This document shows positions 7,989-14,553 of a DNA stretch of 64,000 bases, piece by piece; the first letter of the stretch is position 1, and each line of letters starts with the position of its first letter. The DNA is from Candidatus Bipolaricaulota bacterium (GTDB taxonomy: Bacteria; Bipolaricaulota; Bipolaricaulia; UBA7950; UBA9294), in NCBI GenBank assembly GCA_030606565.1, contig JAUWGE010000003.1, positions 1 to 64,000 of the forward strand. The letters are read 5' to 3'. The notes beneath the pieces were generated by a model. That model searched no databases, was not told where the DNA came from, and worked only from the letters and a program-made list of their open reading frames with translations. Both the position numbers and the translations under genes were made by a program.

Positions 7989-8091
7989 GCGTCGCACACC
8001 TGTCTGCCTCGCCTGCCTGCCCCGCTGGGGCGGTAGGCAGGTTCGCACGCAGGACAGGTGGACGCGACAGGCAGGCAGGGTACGACGCTAC
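7989..8091 (+). repeat. CGCTAC-type palindrome carrying a nested CCTGCC-rich insert
   Basis: Outer arms CGTCGCAC and (one mismatch) GTACGACGCTAC enclose about 78 bases made of CCTG(T/C)CTGCC and its complement, which themselves form smaller hairpins, including a further GC-rich hairpin absent from the copy at 11079. The remaining sequence to 8184 holds no gene. Confidence 0.7.
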
Positions 8092-8184
8092 CTGTGTTCC
8101 ATCAGGAGTTGGCCTGTTGGTTGACTTCTGCCACGAAAGCATGTGAAATAGCGGGACCCGTTTTGGGAAGTGAAGGAGGCAGCA

Positions 8185-9306
8185 ATGTGGAAAATACTTG
8201 TTGGTGTTGGATTAGCAGTGGTCTTGGCGATTTGGCTCTTACCTCTAGGTGAGCAGGAACCCCTTCGGTTCCTAGGCTCCTACGCCATCCCCGCGGGAGA
8301 ATGGACCTACGATAGCGTATCGGTGGGAGAGATCTCAGGTCTCGCGTACGATCCTGTGATCAATGTCTACTATGGCATCAGTGATGACCGTGGGGATGTC
8401 GGTCCCGCTGGCCGTCTTTACATCCTGGATATCCCGCTTGACAGCTCGGGCATTCATGATGTGACGGTCTACGATATGACCCTGCTCGACAGCGATCCAG
8501 ACACAGGAGGGGTGCAGACGTACGCCAGGAAGGCCATCGATGCGGAAGAGATCGTGTTCACACCCAGCCGCACGTTTTTCGTCGCCTCCGAGCGCGATCT
8601 TGGAGACCAACCATGGATTCGCGAGTTTACCGAAACGGGACTCTTGTTGCGGGAGATCTCTCTGCCCGAGAAGTTCATGCCCGCAGAGGGCGTAGGTGTG
8701 CGCGGGAACCTATCGTTTGAGGCGATGACGCTCACCCCGGATGGCAAGACCCTGTACGTGACAAACGAGCAGGCCCTAGAGCAGGATGGCCCCACCTCCA
8801 CAGTGGCCCATGGAACAACGGTACGCATCATCCAGTACGATCTGAAGCTCATGACATCTACAGTGACGTCTGAATACGCCTATGTTACCGAGCCGATCTT
8901 TGCGGCCCCAACGGATGGCGATTATGCGGACAATGGAGTGCCGGCGATGCTTTACATAAAGCACATCCTCCCTGCATACGACTTGTTGACGGTTGAGCGC
9001 GCTTACTCCAGCGGAGTGGGAAACGACATCAAGATCTTCGGGGTGGGGTTCAAGGGGGCCGATGACGTCAAGGACATGGAGGCCCTTCCCTTCCCATTCA
9101 CTTTAGATGCCGTAAAGAAGGAGCTTCTGGTGCGGATCTCCGCAATAGAGGAGCTATCAGATATCCCCATCCAGCCGGACAACATCGAGGCAATCGCCCT
9201 TGGCCCTAAACTGCCAAACGGGCACCATACGTTGCTTTTGGCAAGCGACAACAACTTTAACGACTCCCAAAGGAATCTCTTCCTGGTGTTTGAGATCGTT
9301 CCATAG
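8185..9306 (+). CDS. secreted esterase-like/phytase-like beta-propeller protein
   Basis: The ATG at 8185 follows AAGGAGG by six bases and begins a signal anchor (residues 2-20). The remaining ~350 residues match the esterase-like activity of phytase family: an early EISGLAYDP strand, ISDDRGDVGPAGRLY, a central EEIVFTP, FEAMTLTPDGKTLYV and DNIEAIALGP, then LLLASDNNFND near the C-terminus. These are six-bladed propeller repeats with Asp/Glu metal ligands. The family is usually periplasmic or secreted; the substrate is not settled and phytate is not implied. 373 residues is normal for the family. It is flanked by repeat-rich non-coding DNA and seems monocistronic. Confidence 0.8.
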   Translation: MWKILVGVGLAVVLAIWLLPLGEQEPLRFLGSYAIPAGEWTYDSVSVGEISGLAYDPVINVYYGISDDRGDVGPAGRLYILDIPLDSSGIHDVTVYDMTLLDSDPDTGGVQTYARKAIDAEEIVFTPSRTFFVASERDLGDQPWIREFTETGLLLREISLPEKFMPAEGVGVRGNLSFEAMTLTPDGKTLYVTNEQALEQDGPTSTVAHGTTVRIIQYDLKLMTSTVTSEYAYVTEPIFAAPTDGDYADNGVPAMLYIKHILPAYDLLTVERAYSSGVGNDIKIFGVGFKGADDVKDMEALPFPFTLDAVKKELLVRISAIEELSDIPIQPDNIEAIALGPKLPNGHHTLLLASDNNFNDSQRNLFLVFEIVP

Positions 9307-9440
9307 TTTCAAGCCACTGTTGGCCTTGCGTGATAGGAGGAAGGATAACTAGCGAATGGTCTAAAAGCGGCTCTTCGCTATCTGGCCTGCCTGTCCGACT
9401 GGCTAGGCGGGCTGCAGGCAGGTGTGGGTAATCAGCCAGG
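9307..9440. repeat. non-coding stretch with CCTGCCTG hairpin
   Basis: No gene. CCTGCCTG (9386-9393) and CAGGCAGG (9415-9422) form a hairpin with a 21-base loop, of the same family that is nested in the repeats at 7989, 11079 and 23043. Confidence 0.6.
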
Positions 9441-9556
9441 GGGCATCAGAACTGGCCTGCTCTCGTGAATCAAGCCCTTCTCCCCCTGAGGAAACCAGGA
9501 AAGCAGGAAAAAGCCCGGTTTCTTGTGTGATAAAACCCCCGAGGCCCGTTCTCATG
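9441..9556 (-). repeat. 116-bp dispersed repeat (copy 1, inverted relative to 13986)
   Basis: Its reverse complement aligns along its whole length with 13986-14100, sharing ACAAGAAACCGGG, TTCCTGCTTTCCTG and GAGAGCAGGCCAGTTC. In both places it sits at the same end of a CTCTCGC-family element, so the two are a composite unit in opposite orientations. Confidence 0.7.
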
Positions 9557-9557
9557 A

Positions 9558-9578
9558 CCTGTCTGCCGGCCAGGCAGG
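9558..9578. repeat. 21-bp CCTGCC-type palindrome
   Basis: CCTGTCTGCCGG followed by CCAGGCAGG; it separates the 116-bp repeat from the CTCTCGC-family tandem. Confidence 0.6.
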
Positions 9579-9589
9579 GAAACCCCTTT

Positions 9590-9956
9590 CTCTCGCCCGT
9601 TCGTTTCACTCACTCAAGACGCTACGATCGTCAAGGATTTATCAGCTCTCAGCCGTCAGCAATCAGCTTAGAACATCAACTCCACTTGCTCTTTCTCATT
9701 ACTCTTCACTGATTACCCATTACTGTGGTTCAGCTTTTCTTCGCGTTCCCTGCGGCTCTGCGAGAGGCATAAGCTTTTTCTCTCGCCCGTTCGTTTCACT
9801 CACTCAAGACGCTACGATCGCCAAGGATTTATCAGCTCTCAGCCGTCAGCAATCAGCTTAGAACATCAACTCCACCTGCTCTTTCTCATTACTCTTCACT
9901 GATTACCCATTACTGTGGTTCAGCTTTTCTTCGCGTTCCCTGCGGCTCTGCGAGAG
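9590..9956 (-). repeat. tandem 190-bp duplication of a long CTCTCGC-family element
   Basis: Two copies of ~177 bp (9590-9766 and 9780-9956) repeat with a period of exactly 190 bases and differ at only a few positions, indicating a recent duplication. Each starts CTCTCGC, ends GCGAGAG and reads on the minus strand like the copies at 12988-13973 and 23043-23340, but with a longer centre holding the TCAGC(T/C)(C/G)TCAGC-rich segment. Confidence 0.8.
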
Positions 9957-9985
9957 GCTTACCGTTTCAACCTTTCTCTCTAGTT

Positions 9986-10009
9986 ACCCACTAGAAACAG
10001 CGAGGAACC
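9986..10009 (+). repeat. 24-bp repeat shared with 23444-23467
   Basis: ACCCACTAGAAACAGCGAGG and four further bases; the copy at 23444 differs only in two central positions. Both follow repeat clusters in non-coding DNA. Role unknown. Confidence 0.5.
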
Positions 10010-10102
10010 CTAAAAGCTAAAACTCCTCATTCCCCTGGTAATGCGCGAGCTCCGGTACAGAAGACCAGTCGCGGTGGGCTTCACTCCCGAAATTGAAACA
10101 GC

Positions 10103-10131
10103 TTGACAGGGAGTTAAAGCCATACTACCCT
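10103..10131 (+). promoter_or_regulatory. possible promoter for the lipoprotein gene
   Basis: TTGACA (10103-10108), 17 bases, TACCCT (10126-10131). The -35 is perfect, the -10 weak. It would give a ~95-base leader. Confidence 0.4.
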
Positions 10132-10232
10132 AGACCGAAAAATATGGTAAAATGTGAAATGTGTTTGCCCATGGTATCCTAGTAGCTTACTGGGCACCGT
10201 GGAGAAACAGCTTTAACAAGGAGGTTTTTGCG

Positions 10233-11039
10233 ATGAGGGAGAAAACGCTCGTACTATGTCTTGTACTGTTAGCATTGGGGCTGGTTCTTTCATTGACAGC
10301 TTGCGGACCCAAGAAGGAGCAACCCCCCGCCGAGCTACCTCAAGAAGAAACAGTAACCACCCCCACAGAGGAACCGGCACCGGAGACACCTACGCCAGAG
10401 ACACCACCAACGACAGCACCGATAACGGAGGCACCGCCAGAAGAGATTTTTGCTGGGTCCTCTGCAGCCCTACAAGGGCTTAAAAGCTATCGATATCTCA
10501 GTCTTTTCAAGTTCGAAACTGAGGAGGAGGCAAAGATCACCGCTGGCTCCATCGAAATCGAGGGAGAGTATGTACCCCCCGATAGAGAGCACGTCACATG
10601 GACGGATTTGAGCACTGGGGAAAAGTTTGAGGTAACCCGCATTGGTGATGAGGCCTGGATGAAAGAGGACGATGAATGGACGGAGGTACCAGTCCAGGTT
10701 GCCGAGAGCATGATGCAAATGGTCTCTATTTTCTCTCCCGCCCATAGCTGGGGCACACTCTACGAAGGATTACCCGATGCCTCTAACCTTGTCGACAAGG
10801 AAGTTGTAAATGACATTTCCTGTTTTCACTATGCCTCAAGCTATAACCAGTGGGGAGCAACTTTTAGTGAGGAGATCACTGAGGCAAAAGGTGATATCTG
10901 GATTGCTGAGGAGGGTTTTCCCGTAAAGTATCTCTTCCAAGCCTCGGGGACGGATTCTGAGGGCAATAGCGGCTCCGTCGAATGGTCGATGGAGCTTAAG
11001 GACGTCAACCAACCTATCTCCATTGAACCACCGATGTAA
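10233..11039 (+). CDS. LppX/LolA-like lipoprotein
   Basis: The ATG at 10233 follows AAGGAGG (the track start at 10161 has none). Residues 1-24 are a lipoprotein signal with lipobox LTAC. Residues ~25-75 are a Pro/Thr/Glu linker (repeated TPE/PET), and ~80-268 a beta-rich domain with Y-R-Y near its start, a V-x-R-I-G-D-E-A-W-M strand and an EGFPVKY segment, as in LolA/LppX-fold proteins that bind lipids. It should be tethered to a membrane with the domain held out by the linker. It is monocistronic. The stop is followed by a GGTCTC/GAGACC hairpin (11044-11064). Confidence 0.75.
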   Translation: MREKTLVLCLVLLALGLVLSLTACGPKKEQPPAELPQEETVTTPTEEPAPETPTPETPPTTAPITEAPPEEIFAGSSAALQGLKSYRYLSLFKFETEEEAKITAGSIEIEGEYVPPDREHVTWTDLSTGEKFEVTRIGDEAWMKEDDEWTEVPVQVAESMMQMVSIFSPAHSWGTLYEGLPDASNLVDKEVVNDISCFHYASSYNQWGATFSEEITEAKGDIWIAEEGFPVKYLFQASGTDSEGNSGSVEWSMELKDVNQPISIEPPM

Positions 11040-11078
11040 GGCCGGTCTCTCTCGTTGCGAGACCCTGATATAGGCCGT

Positions 11079-11163
11079 AACGTCGCACACCTGTCTGCCT
11101 TGCCTGCCTGTGCGTCGCACGCAGACAGGTGGACGCGACAGGCCAGGCAAGGTGCGACGCTAC
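11079..11163 (+). repeat. CGCTAC-type palindrome with 58-bp insert (filled site)
   Basis: The outer 27 bases are identical to the compact palindrome at 44194-44220, but 58 bases (11091-11148) rich in CCTGCC/GGCAGG separate the two halves. The insert contains CCTGTCTGC and GCAGACAGG arms. Confidence 0.8.
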
Positions 11164-11173
11164 AAAGACGGAG

Positions 11174-11200
11174 GTAGCGTCGGAGCTTGTCTCCGACGTT
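11174..11200 (-). repeat. CGCTAC-type palindrome
   Basis: GTAGCG then CGTCGGAG/CTCCGACG arms; nearly the same as the in-gene copy at 6543-6569. Confidence 0.7.
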
Positions 11201-11319
11201 GAGAGGTTTGTTCCTGACAGAGTTCATGTAGCTCGTACAAACAACAAGCAGGTTCGCCTGTGGCGAATCTCCGCTTTCCTTCCCCCAGAAAGCTTTAGGG
11301 TATCCAGCGGAGGCTCTTT

Positions 11320-11514
11320 ATGAAAACGGTAAGATTCTATATTTACTCGGTCTTGCTCGGAATCGGGGCAGCCCTCGTTGGATTGGTGATCGGCTTCCTG
11401 ATTGACACCCCATCTGCAGCGGTCGCCTCAATTCTTATCGTCATTGGTCTCTTGTTTGTTGCAGGGGCAATCCTGCTTGCACGGCGGTTTAAAAAGCATA
11501 TCCTCAATGAATAA
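11320..11514 (+). CDS. small two-TM membrane protein
   Basis: A 64-residue protein with two hydrophobic helices (about residues 7-28 and 34-54) and a basic tail (ARRFKKH). ATG 6 bases after GCGGAGG. I do not recognise the family. Alone between two repeat-containing spacers. Confidence 0.6.
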   Translation: MKTVRFYIYSVLLGIGAALVGLVIGFLIDTPSAAVASILIVIGLLFVAGAILLARRFKKHILNE

Positions 11515-11579
11515 GTATCAACCTCAGTTGGCAAGGCCCTCGCCTAACTTCCGCCGTTGATCCATGGCGAAAAAAAGAG

Positions 11580-11856
11580 GGTTTTACCTTCGACATATTC
11601 ATGCCTGAAGTGAAGGCGGCAACACTTCTCCCTAGTCAAAAGCCTGCCGATCCTCAACCCCTCAAGGGTGATCGCCTTCATAGGTTCCCGGCGCGGCCTC
11701 TATTCGGTCACCGGGGGTTGCGGCGTCGATAGCCGCCTGGATTGTGGAAAAATCCTGGGGTACAGTGATCACCTGCTTCTCCTGGGCCACCGTGGAAAGA
11801 CCGACAAAAATTATGAGGAGTAAAACAACTTGTAGCCGCAATAGCCGAGTTCTCAC
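11580..11856 (-). pseudogene. truncated NosD-like right-handed beta-helix protein
   Basis: The minus strand encodes a signal peptide and VITVPQDFSTIQAAIDAA followed by a PGDRIEAAPGTY motif, the classic start of NosD/PbH1 beta-helix proteins. The frame then stops at 11662, whereas family members run several hundred residues. A frameshift restores AITLEGLRIGR, the expected next strand, before similarity ends near 11620. It is therefore a decayed remnant. A GATAAG-containing spacer to 12105 carries no clear gene. Confidence 0.7.
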
Positions 11857-12105
11857 CTTGCCTCCCTTATCTGAAAGCCCGTCACTTCTCTACATTCGCA
11901 CAAAGCTACAAACAGCATCTCTCCAAGGGTCTGCTGAGGTGCCCTGATATGGCCAAGAAGGAAAATTCTGATAAGATCTATTCCGTGGTAAAAAGGAGGA
12001 GAGACCTGTACAGCACTTAATCAAATTCGCGGGAAAGAGGGACCGCTTGGCTAGTTTCTTCATTGGCGAAGCGTTCCTTCAGTACCTCGAATAGAAGGGG
12101 GAACG

Positions 12106-12969
12106 ATGACCAGAAGGCTATTCTTAATTGTCATTGTTGTGCTGATGGTGGGTAGCACGGTGGTTGCCCAACCGTGCTCGGTGCACTGCTACTTCGTCTC
12201 GCCGGACGTAGATGGGGTCATTGAAACGGCGATCATCCAAGCCATTGATGGGGCGAGAAAGAGCCTCGATATCGCATTGTTTTCTTTTACCGATGACCAG
12301 CTTGGAGATGCCGTGGTTCGCGCAATCCGGCGCGGGATAGCCGTGCGTTTAATCCTTGGCGCGGGACAGGACAAGGTGTTTGGGGGGGAGTATGAAAAGC
12401 TGGTCTCCGCTGGCATCCCGGGGGTCGTGGCACACCCCCCAGGGTTCTTCCATCACAAGTTTGCCATAATCGATGGGAACCTTGTAATCACTGGATCCTA
12501 CGATTGGTCGGATACGGCCGACAAGGAGAACTACGAGAACGCGGTGTTCATTTACTGTCCAGTACTGACAGCGGGACAGACACCTCCAGAACAGTATACC
12601 AGGGAGTTCAACCGGCTGTGGGAAGAACTTCGCGAGGTAACGGGAAGCGTTTCCGGAGAACCCGTTCTCTCTGCTGCAGTTTATCCGGTCATCATCTATG
12701 TAGTAGACCGGGTGGGCGAGTGTATACAGCTCTTGAACGTCTCCACTGCCCCCGTGGATATTGGAGGCTGGAGGCTGAGTGACTTAGAAGGAAGCTACTC
12801 TTTCCCGCCGGATACACTCATCAATCCGGATGAGCCGTATCAAGTGTGCATTGACACCTATAACCCAACGTACGACCCGGAAGGACTCTACCTAAACGAC
12901 GAACACGATGAGGTCTTCTTGGTCACTCCGGAAGGGACTATCATCGATGAACGGGTATGGGGAGAATGA
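12106..12969 (+). CDS. secreted phospholipase-D-like nuclease with lamin-tail domain
   Basis: A 287-residue protein. Residues 1-22 form a signal peptide (ending VVAQ). Residues ~28-180 are a single PLD domain with one HKD motif, HHKFAIIDG followed by GSYDWS (Asp replaces the usual Asn of GSxN). PLDc_2 members of this size dimerise and include Nuc-type nucleases. Residues ~190-287 form a lamin-tail domain (IQLLNVSTAPVDIGGW, then FPPDTLI). The pairing of PLD or nuclease with an exported LTD suggests extracellular nucleic acid or surface binding. Start ATG after AAGGGGGAACG. Confidence 0.82.
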   Translation: MTRRLFLIVIVVLMVGSTVVAQPCSVHCYFVSPDVDGVIETAIIQAIDGARKSLDIALFSFTDDQLGDAVVRAIRRGIAVRLILGAGQDKVFGGEYEKLVSAGIPGVVAHPPGFFHHKFAIIDGNLVITGSYDWSDTADKENYENAVFIYCPVLTAGQTPPEQYTREFNRLWEELREVTGSVSGEPVLSAAVYPVIIYVVDRVGECIQLLNVSTAPVDIGGWRLSDLEGSYSFPPDTLINPDEPYQVCIDTYNPTYDPEGLYLNDEHDEVFLVTPEGTIIDERVWGE

Positions 12970-12987
12970 CAACCCCCACAGCCTATC

Positions 12988-13410
12988 CTCTCGCAAAGGC
13001 GCAGAGAACGCAGAGAGTGAAAATCTAGAATCCTTGGCGATCTTAGCGTCTTGGCGAGAGAAAGGCTTGTGCCTCTCGCAGAGACACAGAGAAGGCAGAG
13101 AGTGAAAATCGATAATTCTTGGCGATCTTAGCGTCTTGGCGAGAGGGGATGAAAAGCATTTCTCGCAGAGGCGCAAAGACGCCAAGAACAGCAGAAAATA
13201 AGGGAAAGAGGAGAGCGAAAGAAATCACAGCATCATAGAGATAGAAACGAGATCTTCTCTGCGATCTTAGCGTCTTGGCGAGAGAAAAGCTTGTGCCTCT
13301 CGCAGAGCCAAAAAGACGCAAAGAATCGTGAAAAAGAGGACAAGAAGAGAGATGCTAAGCAGTACTTGGCGATCGTAGCGGCTTTAGTGAGGGAAACGAA
13401 CGGGCGAGAG
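12988..13410 (+). repeat. array of four CTCTCGC-family palindromic elements
   Basis: Copies at 12988-13060, 13073-13145, 13160-13284 and 13297-13410. Each starts CTCTCGCARAGRCGC, ends (CTTGG or CGG)GCGAGAG, and can fold end-to-end because GACGCTAAGATCGCCAAG mirrors the opening arm. The first two are 73 bp; the others have longer centres. Copies are spaced by ~12 bp containing AAAGGCTTGTGC or similar. The 500-base spacer 12970-13469 holds no other gene. Confidence 0.85.
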
Positions 13411-13422
13411 AAAAAAGATCGT

Positions 13423-13888
13423 CTCTCGCAAAGGCGCAAAGACGCAAAGAAGAGCGGAAGACAGGAAAAATGACTGAAAACGAGATAGGAAAGATTGTTG
13501 TTGACGCCGCGGTGTCGGTTCACCGAGATCTCGGCCCTGGTTTACTGGAAACGGTCTATGAGGTGGTGTTAGCCCATGTGCTTAGACAACGTGGCTTGGC
13601 AGTGGAGCGTCAGGTTCCTGTTCCCATCGAATATTGTGGAATTAGGTTCGACGAGGGTTTCCGAGCGGACATCATTGTCGAAGGCAAGGTTATCCTGGAG
13701 CTCAAGTCGGTACAGACGGTAAGCAATGCCCACAAGAAGCAGCTGCTCACGTACCTGCGGCTGACTGGACTCAAGCTTGGGTATTTGCTCAACTTTGGTG
13801 AGGCCCTCATGAAGGACGGAATAACACGAACGGTGAACAAGCTGGATGAAGACCAGTAATCCTTGGCGTCTTAGCGTCTTGGCAAGAG
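13423..13888 (+). mobile_element. CTCTCGC-family element whose two arms enclose the GxxExxY gene
   Basis: The left arm (13423-13457) reads CTCTCGCAAAGGCGCAAAGA and ends 12 bases before the ATG. The right arm (13861-13888) reads CCTTGGCGTCTTAGCGTCTT and starts one base after the stop codon. Both match the arms of the gene-less copies next to it, so the gene occupies exactly the centre of an element. Confidence 0.65.
13470..13859 (+). CDS. GxxExxY family protein (PD-(D/E)XK nuclease-like)
   Basis: 129 residues with the defining motif GLLETVYE (residues ~27-34). A later FRADIIVEG and ILELKS give the D...ExK arrangement of PD-(D/E)XK nucleases, and QLLTYLRLTGLKLGYLLNF is the family's C-terminal helix-strand. 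The family is widespread, patchy and without established function. The start ATG follows GGAAGACAGGAAAA, a weak site. The ORF begins and ends at the arms of a dispersed palindromic repeat, which may mean that it is the repeat's own gene; that is inference. Confidence 0.88.
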   Translation: MTENEIGKIVVDAAVSVHRDLGPGLLETVYEVVLAHVLRQRGLAVERQVPVPIEYCGIRFDEGFRADIIVEGKVILELKSVQTVSNAHKKQLLTYLRLTGLKLGYLLNFGEALMKDGITRTVNKLDEDQ

Positions 13889-13900
13889 AAAGGCTTCAGC

Positions 13901-13973
13901 CTCTCGCAGAGACGCAGAGAACGCAGAGAGTGAAAATCTAGAATCCTTGGCGATCTTAGCGTCTTGGCGAGAG
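13901..13973 (+). repeat. 73-bp CTCTCGC-family element
   Basis: Differs from 12988-13060 at two positions. It adjoins the 116-bp repeat copy at 13986. Confidence 0.85.
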
Positions 13974-13985
13974 AACGGGGCTTTT

Positions 13986-14100
13986 CACGAGAATGGGGGC
14001 TTGGCGGTTGTCGCACAAGAAACCGGGATTCTTCCTGCTTTCCTGCCTTCCTCAGGGAGAGAAGATCTTGATTTACGAGAGCAGGCCAGTTCCGATGCCC
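13986..14100 (+). repeat. 116-bp dispersed repeat (copy 2)
   Basis: Counterpart of 9441-9556 in opposite orientation. The following 14101-14243 holds no gene that I can support. Confidence 0.7.
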
Positions 14101-14243
14101 AACCCCTTACCGTACCCGGGGCGTGAGGAACCATTATGAGGAACCTATGCGGAACCCAGGAATGGAGGGATGAGGATAGGACCGGAAGATCAGGAACTGA
14201 CTTCGTGTTCTTGGCGCAGGGACTAGGTTGAGGCGATCCGCTA

Positions 14244-14272
14244 TTGACAAGAAGCCCGGATTCTTATATACT
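14244..14272 (+). promoter_or_regulatory. near-consensus promoter of the riboswitch operon
   Basis: TTGACA (14244-14249), 17-base spacer, TATACT (14267-14272). Transcription would start near 14279, about 40 bases before the aptamer. Confidence 0.8.
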
Positions 14273-14315
14273 GATCGGTGTTTCGAGCATAAGCATATAA
14301 ATAATGGGGTAGATC

Positions 14316-14386
14316 CTGAAAAAGGTAAACCTGCCGGGAGGTAGGGGCACAAAGCCACGGGTCTCACGAGATAGCCGGGCTGCCAG
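14316..14386 (+). promoter_or_regulatory. cyclic-di-GMP-I (GEMM) riboswitch aptamer
   Basis: The segment contains the conserved GEMM-I parts in order: GGTAAACC-like 5' strand, a short stem, GGGGCACAAAGCCACGGG (tetraloop-receptor and ligand core ACGCAAAGCC-like), a variable stem GTCTC-ACG-GAGA, and the closing AGCCGGGCTGCC. GEMM-I RNAs bind cyclic di-GMP and control genes for motility, adhesion and surface structures. Here it lies 40 bases after a strong promoter and 63 bases before an intrinsic terminator, so control by termination is likely. Confidence 0.87.
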
Positions 14387-14449
14387 GGTTGGGGGAGGCA
14401 AGAATTAGCGGCTGTAGTGGGGTTGCATGCGGATATTTTTTTAAAAAAT

Positions 14450-14483
14450 GCTCTTCGAGTGCTCGAAGGGCGTTTTGCTTTTT
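14450..14483 (+). terminator. intrinsic terminator, riboswitch expression platform
   Basis: A 10-bp stem GCTCTTCGAG/CTCGAAGGGC (one G-U pair) with 2-base gap is followed by GTTTTGCTTTTT. It stands between aptamer and first gene. An upstream A/T-rich ATATTTTTTTAAAAAAT could join an alternative fold. Confidence 0.8.
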
Positions 14484-14553
14484 CAGGAACGCTCTAAGGA
14501 ACCGCTGCAGGAAGGTGAGATTGCAGACGCATAAGCAAAAAGGGAGGGCGAGA

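Noticed and set aside
11944-12092. Possible small antitoxin-like ORF starting MAKKENSDKIYSV and a second frame ending AFLQYLE
   Set aside because: Two short frames interrupted by a stop, no recognisable family; could be a decayed gene, but evidence is too thin.
12988-13973. CRISPR array
   Set aside because: Repeat units are 73-125 bp, self-complementary and separated by ~12-bp similar spacers; no unique ~30-40-bp spacers and no cas genes.
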